64,000 nucleotides of DNA from positions 16,523 through 80,522 of the forward strand of contig JAFEDK010000003.1 of NCBI GenBank assembly GCA_018241665.1. The letters are read 5' to 3'. Shown piece by piece: positions 18,071-25,552 of the stretch; the stretch's first letter is position 1; each line of letters starts with the position of its first letter. The position numbers and the translations under genes were made by a program. The notes beneath the pieces were generated by a model. It ran no database searches, had not been told where the DNA came from, and worked only from the letters and a program-made list of their open reading frames with translations. The DNA comes from Pseudomonadota bacterium (GTDB lineage: Bacteria; Pseudomonadota; Gammaproteobacteria; Burkholderiales; Rhodocyclaceae).

Positions 18071-19222
18071 ATGGCTGCAGGTCACACCCTCCCCGAGAAG
18101 GTCCGCAAAGGCGATCCGAAACGGGATCGCGGCAACCGCACGGGCTTCTCCACCGGCGCCAACTCCGCCGCCGCCGCCGCCGCCGCGACCCTCGGGCTGG
18201 TCCAGGGGCGCGTGCCGGAGGCGATCGAATGCGTGCTGCCCAACACTCAGCGGGTGCGCTTTTCCATCACCGACGGGTGGACCGACGGCCAGCATGCCCG
18301 CGCGGTCAGCATCAAGGATGCCGGCGACGACCCGGACGCCACCAACGGCGCCCACCTCACCGCCGAAGTCGAGCGCCTGCCCGGCGCCGCCGGCCAGATC
18401 GTGCTGCGCGGCGGCCCCGGCGTCGGCACTGTCACCAAGCCCGGCCTCGGGCTCGACGTGGGCGGGCCGGCGATCAACCCGGTGCCCCGCCGCAACATCA
18501 CCGACAACGTACGCGCCGCCGGCGCCCCCATCCTCGAAGCCGGCGACGGCATCGCGGTGACCATCTCGGTGCCCGGCGGCGAGGAGATGGCCAAGAAGAC
18601 CCTCAACGCCCGCCTCGGCATCCTCGGCGGCATCTCCATCCTCGGCACCACCGGCATTGTGCGCCCGTACTCCACCGCAGCCTTCCGGGCCAGTGTGGTG
18701 CAGGCGGTGGACGTGGCCGCCAACCAGGGCCAGACCAGCGTGGTATTCACCACCGGTGGGCGCACCGAGAAATGCGCGATGCGCTGCTTCCCGGAGCTGG
18801 ACGAAGCCTGCTTCGTGCAGATGGGCGACTTCGTCAAGGCCGCCTTCCAGACCGCCGTCAAGCAGGGCATGCAGCACATCATCGTCGGCGCAATGGTCGG
18901 CAAGCTCACCAAGATCGCCCAGGGCCTGTCCGTCACCCACGCCTGGCGCGAGGAGGTGGACCGGGAGCTGATCGCCTCGGCCGCTGCCGAGGTCGGCGCC
19001 CCGCCTGATCTGGTCGAGGAGATCCGCGCCGCCGAGACGGCCCGCTTCGCCGCCGAGCGGCTGGCCGAGCTGAACCTGACCATCGCCTTCCATCGGGCCC
19101 TCGCCGAGCGCGCCATCCGCAGCCTGCGCGAACGCTACCCCGGCCCCCATCACCTCACCGTGCTCGCCTGCAATTTCGAAGGCGTGCCCATCGTCACCGT
19201 CGAAGAACATGAACTCGCCTGA
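18071..19222 (+). CDS. cbiD: Cobalt-precorrin-5B C1-methyltransferase
   Basis: This is a 383-residue CbiD from the ATG at 18071. Earlier in-frame sequence overlaps cobH and is not needed. Diagnostic segments are RTGFSTGANSAAAA near the N-terminus, INPVPRRNITDNV, GILGGISILGTTGIVRPYS and AMVGKLTKIAQG. CbiD methylates C1 of the corrin ring in the oxygen-independent pathway, so its presence with CbiX marks this as the cobalt-early route. It overlaps the start of cobL by 14 bp. Confidence 0.94.
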   Translation: MAAGHTLPEKVRKGDPKRDRGNRTGFSTGANSAAAAAAATLGLVQGRVPEAIECVLPNTQRVRFSITDGWTDGQHARAVSIKDAGDDPDATNGAHLTAEVERLPGAAGQIVLRGGPGVGTVTKPGLGLDVGGPAINPVPRRNITDNVRAAGAPILEAGDGIAVTISVPGGEEMAKKTLNARLGILGGISILGTTGIVRPYSTAAFRASVVQAVDVAANQGQTSVVFTTGGRTEKCAMRCFPELDEACFVQMGDFVKAAFQTAVKQGMQHIIVGAMVGKLTKIAQGLSVTHAWREEVDRELIASAAAEVGAPPDLVEEIRAAETARFAAERLAELNLTIAFHRALAERAIRSLRERYPGPHHLTVLACNFEGVPIVTVEEHELA

Positions 19223-20600
19223 ACTGTGCCGCATCGTCGGCATCCTCGATGACGGCTGGTTCGGCCTGGGCGACCCGGCCCGCACCACCCTCATCGAATC
19301 CGATCTCCTCATCGGCGCCCGCCGCACGCTGGATCTCGTGGCCCCCTACCTCCCTCCCAGGGTGGAACTGCGAGATATGGACGGCCAACTCGGCCGTGTC
19401 CCGGAATGGGTCCGTGCGGCGCGCGGCGCCGGCCACACCAGCACCGTGCTGGCCACCGGCGATCCCCTGTGCCACGGCATCGCCAGCTTCCTGGCCGGCA
19501 AGCTCGGCACGGATGCCATCGCGGTGCTCCCCGCCGTGTCCACGCTGCAACTGGCCTTCGCCCGCTTCAAGAAATGCTGGCAAGCCGCCGCCATCGCCTC
19601 GGTGCACAGCCGCGACGCTGGCGAATGGCAGATCGGCGCAACGCCCGAGCACGGCCTCTACCCGCTCGTCCGCGCGGCCTCCCGGCACGCGCTGATCGGT
19701 GCCTTCACCAGCCCGGACAACAACCCGGCGCGCATTGCCCGGGCGCTGATCACCGCCGGCCACAAGGACGATTTCCGCCTGTCGGTCGCCGCCCGCCTGT
19801 GCCTGCCGGACGAGGCCCTGTTTGCCGACCTGCCGCTGGGCGACGCCGCCGGCATGGACTTCCCCGATCCGAACATCGTCGTGCTGGAGCGCATCACGCC
19901 GCCCGACAGCCGCGCCACCTTCGGCTTCGACGACGCCGACTTCGTACAGCGCGCCCCCGAGAAAGGCCTCATCACCAAGCAGGAAGCCCGCGCCCTGTCT
20001 CTCGCCAAGCTGGGCCTGCGCCCCGACAGCCGGGTGTGGGACATCGGCGCCGGCTCCGGCTCGGTGGGTCTCGAAGCCGCCCGCCTGGCTTACGACGGCC
20101 ACGTGTGGGCCATCGAGAAGAACCCCGGCGACGCCGACAACGCCCGCGAGAACGCCCGCCGCCTGAAGGCCAGCAACTACACGCTGATGGAAGGCAAGGC
20201 ACCGGCCGGGCTGGATCAATGGCCCGATCCGGACGCCGTCTTCATCGGCGGCTCCGGCGGCGAACTGGCCGAGCTGATCCGCCTGGTCCTCGCCCGCCTG
20301 CGCCCGCACGGACGCCTGGTGATGAACTTCGTGACGCTGGAGAACCTGGCCACCGCCACCGCCGCACTTACCGAAGCCGGCGCTACGTGGGATGTGGTCC
20401 AGCTGCAGGCCGCCCGCAGCCAGCCCATCCTCGACATGCACCGTCTCGCCGCGCAGAACCCGGTGTGGATCGTCTCGGCCAGTGGGGGCGAATTCATTCG
20501 CCCACGGACTTTGGTCAACGCACAAAGGGCGAATGAATTCGCCCCCACTCAGACACCGCCCTCGGAAATCACGTCCCAACAGCAAGGAGCCGCCCAATGA
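19209..20600 (+). CDS. cobL: Fused precorrin-6Y C5,15-methyltransferase/decarboxylase (CobL = CbiE+CbiT)
   Basis: This 463-residue protein joins an N-terminal CbiE-type methyltransferase (VGILDDGWFGLG, ATGDPLCHGIASFL) to a C-terminal CbiT domain with the SAM motif VWDIGAGSGSVGLEAARL. It methylates C5 and C15 and decarboxylates the C12 acetate. The family sequence ends around AAQNPVWIVSA. From about residue 425 the frame enters repeat R3 and reads GGEFIRPRTLVNAQRANEF plus about 20 more residues, so the tail is repeat-derived. The start overlaps cbiD and the stop overlaps cobI by four bases. Confidence 0.93.
   Translation: MNSPELCRIVGILDDGWFGLGDPARTTLIESDLLIGARRTLDLVAPYLPPRVELRDMDGQLGRVPEWVRAARGAGHTSTVLATGDPLCHGIASFLAGKLGTDAIAVLPAVSTLQLAFARFKKCWQAAAIASVHSRDAGEWQIGATPEHGLYPLVRAASRHALIGAFTSPDNNPARIARALITAGHKDDFRLSVAARLCLPDEALFADLPLGDAAGMDFPDPNIVVLERITPPDSRATFGFDDADFVQRAPEKGLITKQEARALSLAKLGLRPDSRVWDIGAGSGSVGLEAARLAYDGHVWAIEKNPGDADNARENARRLKASNYTLMEGKAPAGLDQWPDPDAVFIGGSGGELAELIRLVLARLRPHGRLVMNFVTLENLATATAALTEAGATWDVVQLQAARSQPILDMHRLAAQNPVWIVSASGGEFIRPRTLVNAQRANEFAPTQTPPSEITSQQQGAAQ
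20482..20548. repeat. Palindromic element R3, inside the cobL reading frame
   Basis: Arms at 20482-20503 and 20527-20548 flank a 23-bp spacer in plus orientation. The element lies wholly within the cobL open frame and encodes most of its C-terminal tail without introducing a stop. Confidence 0.95.
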
Positions 20601-21385
20601 ATAGCCCCCGCCTCGGGCGCCTGATCGGCGCCTCCCTCGGCCCCGGCGATCCCGAACTCATCACCCGCCGCGCCTGGGCCGCGCTGCAGTCCGGCGCGCG
20701 CTGGCTTTACCCGGTGAAGAAGGCCGAGGAATCCTCCTACGCCCTCGGCATCGTCGAACGCGGCGGCCTGGCTGTGCCGGAAGATGCCGAAGCCCTGGTC
20801 TTCCCGATGACCCGCGATCCGGTCGCCCTCGCCAAGGCCTGGTCCCGCGCGGCGAGCCGCACCGTCGAGCTGCTGCGCGAGGGGCGCGACCTGGTGTTCC
20901 TCGTCGAAGGCGACGCCTCCACCTTCGCCACCTTCGGCCACCTGGCCCGCGTAGTGCGCGAGCTGGCGCCGGACGTCGAAGTGGAAACGATCCCCGGCGT
21001 CAGCTCCTTCGCCGCCGCCGCAGCCGGCACCGGCCTGTCCCTCGCCGAGGAGGATGAAACCTTCGCGGTGATCCCCGCCGCCTACGGCGTGCCGGTGGTC
21101 GAGCGCCTGCTCGACGAGTTCGACACGCTGGTGCTGCTGAAGGTCAAACCGCTGCTCGACGAGATCCTGGACCTGCTGACCCGCCGCGGCCTGCTCGCCA
21201 CCAGCTGCTTCATCGAGAAAGTCGGTTCGCCGGAAGAACGCATCGTCCGCGACGTGGCCAGCCTGGCCGGGCAGAAAGTGAATTACCTGTCCCTGATGCT
21301 GGTGCAGAACCCCAAGCGGGTCCGCGGCGAACTGCGGAGAGGCTGCCGCAAGCACGCGCCGGCTATGGCCTCGGTGGAGGGCTGA
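20597..21385 (+). CDS. cobI: Precorrin-2 C20-methyltransferase (CobI/CbiL)
   Basis: This 262-residue SAM methyltransferase begins GRLIGASLGPGDPELITRRA, the CobI/CbiL form of the glycine-rich loop. It also has LVFLVEGDASTFATFGHL and IPGVSSFAAAAAGTGLSLA. It adds the C20 methyl to (cobalt-)precorrin-2. It is coupled to cobL by an ATGA overlap and separated from cbiG by a 185-bp gap holding repeat R4. The C-terminus (VRGELRRGCRKHAP) is not repeat-derived. Confidence 0.93.
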   Translation: MNSPRLGRLIGASLGPGDPELITRRAWAALQSGARWLYPVKKAEESSYALGIVERGGLAVPEDAEALVFPMTRDPVALAKAWSRAASRTVELLREGRDLVFLVEGDASTFATFGHLARVVRELAPDVEVETIPGVSSFAAAAAGTGLSLAEEDETFAVIPAAYGVPVVERLLDEFDTLVLLKVKPLLDEILDLLTRRGLLATSCFIEKVGSPEERIVRDVASLAGQKVNYLSLMLVQNPKRVRGELRRGCRKHAPAMASVEG

Positions 21386-21437
21386 GTTTCCCCTTCTCCT
21401 TCCCGGTCTCTTTGTAGATCCCGTTGTAGATCCCTTT

Positions 21438-21504
21438 GTGGGGGCGAATTCATTCGCCCATCGCGGGTTGCATCACCACCGCAGGCGAATGAATTCGCCC
21501 CCAC
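21438..21504. repeat. Palindromic element R4 (GTGGGGGCG type)
   Basis: Arms at 21438-21459 and 21483-21504 (the last beginning A instead of G) flank a 23-bp spacer whose reverse complement matches the R2 spacer (GATGCAACCC). This copy is therefore inverted relative to R2 and R3. It lies between cobI and cbiG. Confidence 0.95.
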
Positions 21505-21570
21505 AGACAGCCCCCCGCGCCCCCCAACCAAGCACCTCACACAAAACACGTTCCAACGGAAACCCCCAGC

Positions 21571-22341
21571 ATGTCCCAGCACCTGCCCTTCCCCACCAGC
21601 CGCATTGCGGTCGTTTCCATCACCCGCCACGGCATTGCGCTGGCTGGCCGTGTGGTCGCTGCGCTGCCCGGTGCACGCCTGTTCGCCCCCGAAAAGTTCG
21701 CCGCCGAGGCCGAGGCCGCCGCACCGGGCGCCGCCGCCTGCTATGCCGGCAAGACCGGCGAGCAGATCCCGATCCTGTTCTCCAACTTCGACGGCATTGT
21801 CGCCATCGTCTCCCTCGGCGCGATGGTGCGGCTGGTCGCGCCCTACCTGGTGAAGAAGGAATCCGACCCCGGCGTGGTGGTCATCGACGAGGCCGGACGC
21901 TTCGTGATCCCGATGCTGTCCGGCCACCTGGGCGGCGCCAATGCGCTGGCCGGCACCATCGCCAGCGCGCTGGACGCCACGCCGGTGCTCACCACCGCCT
22001 CCGACGCGCGCCAGACCCTGGCCGTTGATCTGCTCGGCCGCGAGCTGGGATGGACCTTCGAAGCCAGCCACGACGAGATCGTGCGGGCCAGCGCCGCGGT
22101 GGTGAACGACGAGCTGGTGGCGGTCGTGCAGGAAGCCGGCAGCCCCGACTGGTGGCGCAAGCACGCCAACGGCCGCAGCGGCCCGCTGCCCGGCAATCTG
22201 GTGCCTTTTGCGCGCCTGGAGGACGTGGAGCCGGAGCGCTTCGGCGCCGTGCTGTGGATCAGCCACCGGGACGAGCCAGCCGAGCTGGCGCCGCGCCTGG
22301 CCGGCAAGCGCGTCATCTACCGCCCGCCGGTAACCCAATGA
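21571..22341 (+). CDS. cbiG: Cobalt-precorrin-5A hydrolase, N-terminal and middle domains (CbiG)
   Basis: This 256-residue protein corresponds to the N-terminal and central parts of CbiG. Family signatures are IAVVSITRHGIALAGRV, FDGIVAIVSLGAMVRLVAPYL and IDEAGRFVIPMLSGHLGGANALA. CbiG opens the delta-lactone and releases the C20 unit as acetaldehyde in the anaerobic pathway. The C-terminal CbiG/CobE domain is encoded by the next gene, which overlaps by four bases, so the two presumably work together. The domains are cleanly separated by stop and start, so this looks like a split gene and not a frameshift. Confidence 0.92.
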   Translation: MSQHLPFPTSRIAVVSITRHGIALAGRVVAALPGARLFAPEKFAAEAEAAAPGAAACYAGKTGEQIPILFSNFDGIVAIVSLGAMVRLVAPYLVKKESDPGVVVIDEAGRFVIPMLSGHLGGANALAGTIASALDATPVLTTASDARQTLAVDLLGRELGWTFEASHDEIVRASAAVVNDELVAVVQEAGSPDWWRKHANGRSGPLPGNLVPFARLEDVEPERFGAVLWISHRDEPAELAPRLAGKRVIYRPPVTQ

Positions 22342-22745
22342 GCCCGCGCCAGCCCCTTGCCCTCGGCATCGGCTGCGACCGCGGCACGCCGGCGGCCAGC
22401 CTGGCCTGGGTCGTCGTCGAGGCGCTGGCCCTGTGCGGCGCCAGCCTGCAGGACGTAGTCGCCGTCGCCAGTATCGACCTGAAGGCCGACGAACCCGGCC
22501 TGCAGGAACTCGCCCACTGGCAGGGCTGGCACATCACCTTCTACCCGGCCGCCGCGCTGGCCGGGATCGAAGTCCCCAACCCATCGGAAACCGTCCGCAA
22601 ATACACCGGCACGCCGTCCGTCTCGGAGGCCGCCGCGCTGCTGGCGGCCGGCACCGACATGCGCCAGCTGCTCGTCGAAAAACACAAATACCGCGGCCCC
22701 GACGGCCGTAACGCCACCGTCTCCATCGCGAGGATTCCCCAATGA
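22338..22745 (+). CDS. CobE/CbiG C-terminal domain protein
   Basis: This 135-residue protein starts at the ATG overlapping the cbiG stop. It shows LGIGCDRGTPAASLAWVVVEAL and a later SVSEAAALLAAGTDMRQLLVEK, which match the C-terminal CbiG domain, also found alone as CobE. Its exact biochemical role is unclear in the literature I know; it is required with the rest of CbiG. It overlaps cobJ by four bases. Confidence 0.88.
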   Translation: MSPRQPLALGIGCDRGTPAASLAWVVVEALALCGASLQDVVAVASIDLKADEPGLQELAHWQGWHITFYPAAALAGIEVPNPSETVRKYTGTPSVSEAAALLAAGTDMRQLLVEKHKYRGPDGRNATVSIARIPQ

Positions 22746-23728
22746 ACGACATCGCCTCCGCCGCCCCCCGCGGCAAGATCATGCTGGTCGGCCTCGGCCC
22801 GGGCAGCCACGAACATCTCACCGCCCGCGCCCGCGCCGCCATCGCCGAAGCCGACACGGTGATCGGCTACGTGACCTACATCCGCCTGGTGGCCGATCTG
22901 CTGGAGGGCAAGGAGGTCATCAAGAAGTCGATGACCGAGGAGCTCGACCGGGCCATCGAATCCCTCGACCGCGCCCGCCAGGGCAAGAAGGTGGCGCTGA
23001 TCTCGTCGGGCGACGCCGGCGTGTACGGCATGGCCGGGCCGACCTTCGAGGTGCTGTTCCAGGCCGGGTGGACGCCGGATTCGGACATCGAGGTGGAGAT
23101 CATCCCTGGCGCCTCGGCCATCAACACCTGCGCGGCACTGGTCGGCGCGCCGCTGACCCACGACTTCTGCGCGATCTCCCTGTCCGACCTCCTAACCCCG
23201 TGGCCGACCATCGCCCGCCGCCTGGAGGCGGTAGCCGCCTCCGACTTTGTGGTGGCACTCTACAATCCCAAAAGCGGACGCCGCACCCGCCAGATCGTCG
23301 AAGCCCGCCGCCTGTTCCTGCGCCACCGCCGACCGGATACGCCGGTGGCCATCGTCAAGTCGGCCTACCGCCCCAAGCAACGCATCGAATTCACCACCCT
23401 CGAGAACATGACCGACTGCGACATCGGCATGCTGTCCACCGTGCTGATCGGCAACTCCAACACCTTCGTCAAGCACGGCCTGATGGTCACGCCGCGGGGC
23501 TACGCCAACAAGTACGACGTGGACAGCGGCAGCACCCGCGACGGCGAGAAGGCCGGCCGCTCCCTGTCCACCGGCCTCGACGGCTGGCTGGCAGCGATCC
23601 ACACCAGCGGCCGCAGCGCCGCCGAACTGGCGCGGGAATACCGCCTGCCCGAGGCCTATATCGCCGAGCTGCTGGCCGAACCCTTCGAAGCCGACAGCGC
23701 CGCCCCTGCCGAGGAGGCCGAGGCATGA
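22742..23728 (+). CDS. cobJ: Precorrin-3B C17-methyltransferase (CobJ/CbiH) with C-terminal extension
   Basis: This 328-residue protein has a CobJ/CbiH methyltransferase core of about 250 residues: VGLGPGSHEHLTARA, VALISSGDAGVYGMAGP, PGASAINTCAALVGAPL and LYNPKSGRRTRQI. It catalyses C17 methylation and ring contraction. About 60 further residues (SLSTGLDGWLAAIHTSGRSA onward) contain a short helical segment and an acidic tail, which is longer than minimal CobJ. Overlaps of four bases on each side indicate tight coupling with the CobE-like and ferredoxin genes. Confidence 0.93.
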   Translation: MNDIASAAPRGKIMLVGLGPGSHEHLTARARAAIAEADTVIGYVTYIRLVADLLEGKEVIKKSMTEELDRAIESLDRARQGKKVALISSGDAGVYGMAGPTFEVLFQAGWTPDSDIEVEIIPGASAINTCAALVGAPLTHDFCAISLSDLLTPWPTIARRLEAVAASDFVVALYNPKSGRRTRQIVEARRLFLRHRRPDTPVAIVKSAYRPKQRIEFTTLENMTDCDIGMLSTVLIGNSNTFVKHGLMVTPRGYANKYDVDSGSTRDGEKAGRSLSTGLDGWLAAIHTSGRSAAELAREYRLPEAYIAELLAEPFEADSAAPAEEAEA

Positions 23729-24066
23729 GCGAACCCATCAAGCCCAAGATCGGCGGCTACCGCCGCCACCTGCTGGTCTGCACCGGCCCGCGCTGCACTG
23801 CCGACGGCCAGGCGCAGGCACTGTTCGACAGCCTCGGCGCCAAGTTCAAGGCGGCCGGGCTGGATGGTGGCGAACTGCGCGTCAAGCGCACCCGCGCGGC
23901 CTGCTTCGCCGCCTGCAAGGGCGGCCCGATCCTGTGCGTGCAGCCGGACGGCACCTGGTATTACGGCGTCACCGACGCGGTGATGGACCGCATCGTCGAC
24001 GAGCACCTGGTCGGCGGCCAGCCGGTGGCCGAGCATGTCTTCCACCAGACCGGCGAGCCGGACTGA
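23725..24066 (+). CDS. Thioredoxin-like [2Fe-2S] ferredoxin of the cobalamin operon
   Basis: This 113-residue protein has Cys19-x4-Cys24 (CTGPRC) and Cys60-x3-Cys64 (CFAAC), with Cys71 nearby, the pattern of thioredoxin-fold [2Fe-2S] ferredoxins. Similar small Fe-S proteins occur in other cobalamin clusters (the CbiW of Bacillus megaterium is one I recall), with no firm function. It is coupled to cobJ by a four-base overlap and precedes the PepSY gene by 13 bp. It could deliver electrons to a pathway reduction step or to a cobalt reductase; that is inference. Confidence 0.82.
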   Translation: MSEPIKPKIGGYRRHLLVCTGPRCTADGQAQALFDSLGAKFKAAGLDGGELRVKRTRAACFAACKGGPILCVQPDGTWYYGVTDAVMDRIVDEHLVGGQPVAEHVFHQTGEPD

Positions 24067-24079
24067 ACGCCACCCGACG

Positions 24080-25534
24080 ATGTCCGCACGCCTCTCCCGC
24101 CTCCTGCATCTCTTCCACCGCTGGCTCGGCATCAGTGCCGGCCTGCTGGTGCTGGGCTGGTTCGTCTCCGGCCTGGTGATGCTGTACTCACCCTTTCCGC
24201 GCCTGACCACGGAAGAGCGGGTGCAGCACCTGGAAGTCCTGCACGGCGAGGCAGTGCGGATCAGCCCCGCCGAGGCGGCCACCCAATGCCCCGGCACGCC
24301 GCGCGGCGTACGCCTGGCCATGCTCGCCGGGCGTCCGGTCTATCACTTCAGCGGCGGCAAACCGGCCTGCAGCGTGTGGGCCGACGACGGCCGCTGGGTC
24401 GGGCCGGTATCCGCCGAGATGGCCCTTGAGGCCGCGCGGTACTTCCTGCCCGGCGTAACGCTGGCAGAACCGGACCGCATCGAGCGCGACCAGTGGAGCG
24501 TCTACAGCAGCTACAACGCCCACCGCCCGCTGTACCGCATCGCGGCTGACGACGCGGCCGGCACGGTGCTCTACGTATCGTCGAAGAGCGGCGAGGTGCT
24601 GGCCGACACCAATCGCCGCGAGCGCCTGCTCGGCTGGCTGGGCAGCGTGCCCCACTGGATCTATTTCACCCCGCTGCGCGGCGACGACCTGGGCGCCTGG
24701 CGCGTGCTGGTGCTGTGGCTGCCGCCCATCGCGTTGCTGACTGCCATCGCCGGCCTGGCGCTGGGCATCCAGCGTGTGCGTGTGCGGCGGCGCTACCCGC
24801 GCGGCCAGATCACGCCCTACCACGGCTGGAAGCGCTGGCACCATCTGGCCGGGCTGGCCGTCGGCGGCTTCGCCGTCACCTGGCTGCTGTCCGGCTGGCT
24901 GTCCAACCATCCCTTCGGCCTGCTGGAGATGAGCAGCCCGCCACCCGGCAGCGCCCAGCGCCTGACCGGCGGCCCGTTCCGCCCGTCCGCCGACGTCGAC
25001 CTGCTGCGCCGCCAGCTGGCCCAGGTGGCGGATGCCCGCGAAGCCGAGTGGTATCGCTTTGGCGGCCGGGACTACCTCGAAGTACGCACGCCGGCCGGCC
25101 CCCGCCGGCTGGACGACCAGGCTCACGCCGCCGCGCCCATCGACGTGGCGCCCCTCGCCGCCGCCGTCGAAGCCATCGAGCACCAGCCGGTGGCCCGCGC
25201 CGAGCTGATCGACCACGAAGACCTTTACCACTACGGCCGCAGCAGCCCCGCGGTGCTGCCGGCGGTGCGCATCCGCCTGGCCGACGCCCAGGACACCACC
25301 TGGTACCTGGACCCGGCCACCGGCCGCATCCTGCAGCGCATCGACGCTGCCAACCGCTGGCACCGCTGGGTCTTCAACGCCCTGCACCGCCTCGACTTCC
25401 CGCCCCTCGCCAGCCTGCCCGGGCTGCGGGAGGGGTTGATCACCCTGCTCTGCCTGCTCGGCGCCAGCCTGGCCGGCAGCGGCTGTGTCATCGGCTGGCG
25501 CCGGCTGTTCCGCCGGCGTCCGCCCCCCGCCTAG
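24080..25534 (+). CDS. PepSY-associated transmembrane protein
   Basis: This 484-residue membrane protein is counted from the ATG at 24080. Helices lie near residues 15-37, 220-245, 270-295 and 455-475, with conserved His in HLFHRWLG and RWHRWVFNALHRLDF, as in PepSY_TM proteins linked to siderophore reduction and iron uptake. Large periplasmic loops resemble PepSY domains (VLYVSSKSGEVLAD, WYLDPATGRILQ). It lies between the cobalamin genes and a TonB-dependent receptor, so it may act with the receptor in cobalt-chelate or corrinoid uptake. A haem-dependent reductase role is possible. Confidence 0.85.
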   Translation: MSARLSRLLHLFHRWLGISAGLLVLGWFVSGLVMLYSPFPRLTTEERVQHLEVLHGEAVRISPAEAATQCPGTPRGVRLAMLAGRPVYHFSGGKPACSVWADDGRWVGPVSAEMALEAARYFLPGVTLAEPDRIERDQWSVYSSYNAHRPLYRIAADDAAGTVLYVSSKSGEVLADTNRRERLLGWLGSVPHWIYFTPLRGDDLGAWRVLVLWLPPIALLTAIAGLALGIQRVRVRRRYPRGQITPYHGWKRWHHLAGLAVGGFAVTWLLSGWLSNHPFGLLEMSSPPPGSAQRLTGGPFRPSADVDLLRRQLAQVADAREAEWYRFGGRDYLEVRTPAGPRRLDDQAHAAAPIDVAPLAAAVEAIEHQPVARAELIDHEDLYHYGRSSPAVLPAVRIRLADAQDTTWYLDPATGRILQRIDAANRWHRWVFNALHRLDFPPLASLPGLREGLITLLCLLGASLAGSGCVIGWRRLFRRRPPPA

Positions 25535-25552
25535 CCACCTCAAGGACATCCC

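Noticed and set aside
21571-22745. cbiG broken by a frameshift
   Set aside because: The two parts meet at a clean ATGA overlap and correspond to separate domains that exist as separate genes elsewhere (CbiG N-terminal/middle and CobE), so this is a split gene.
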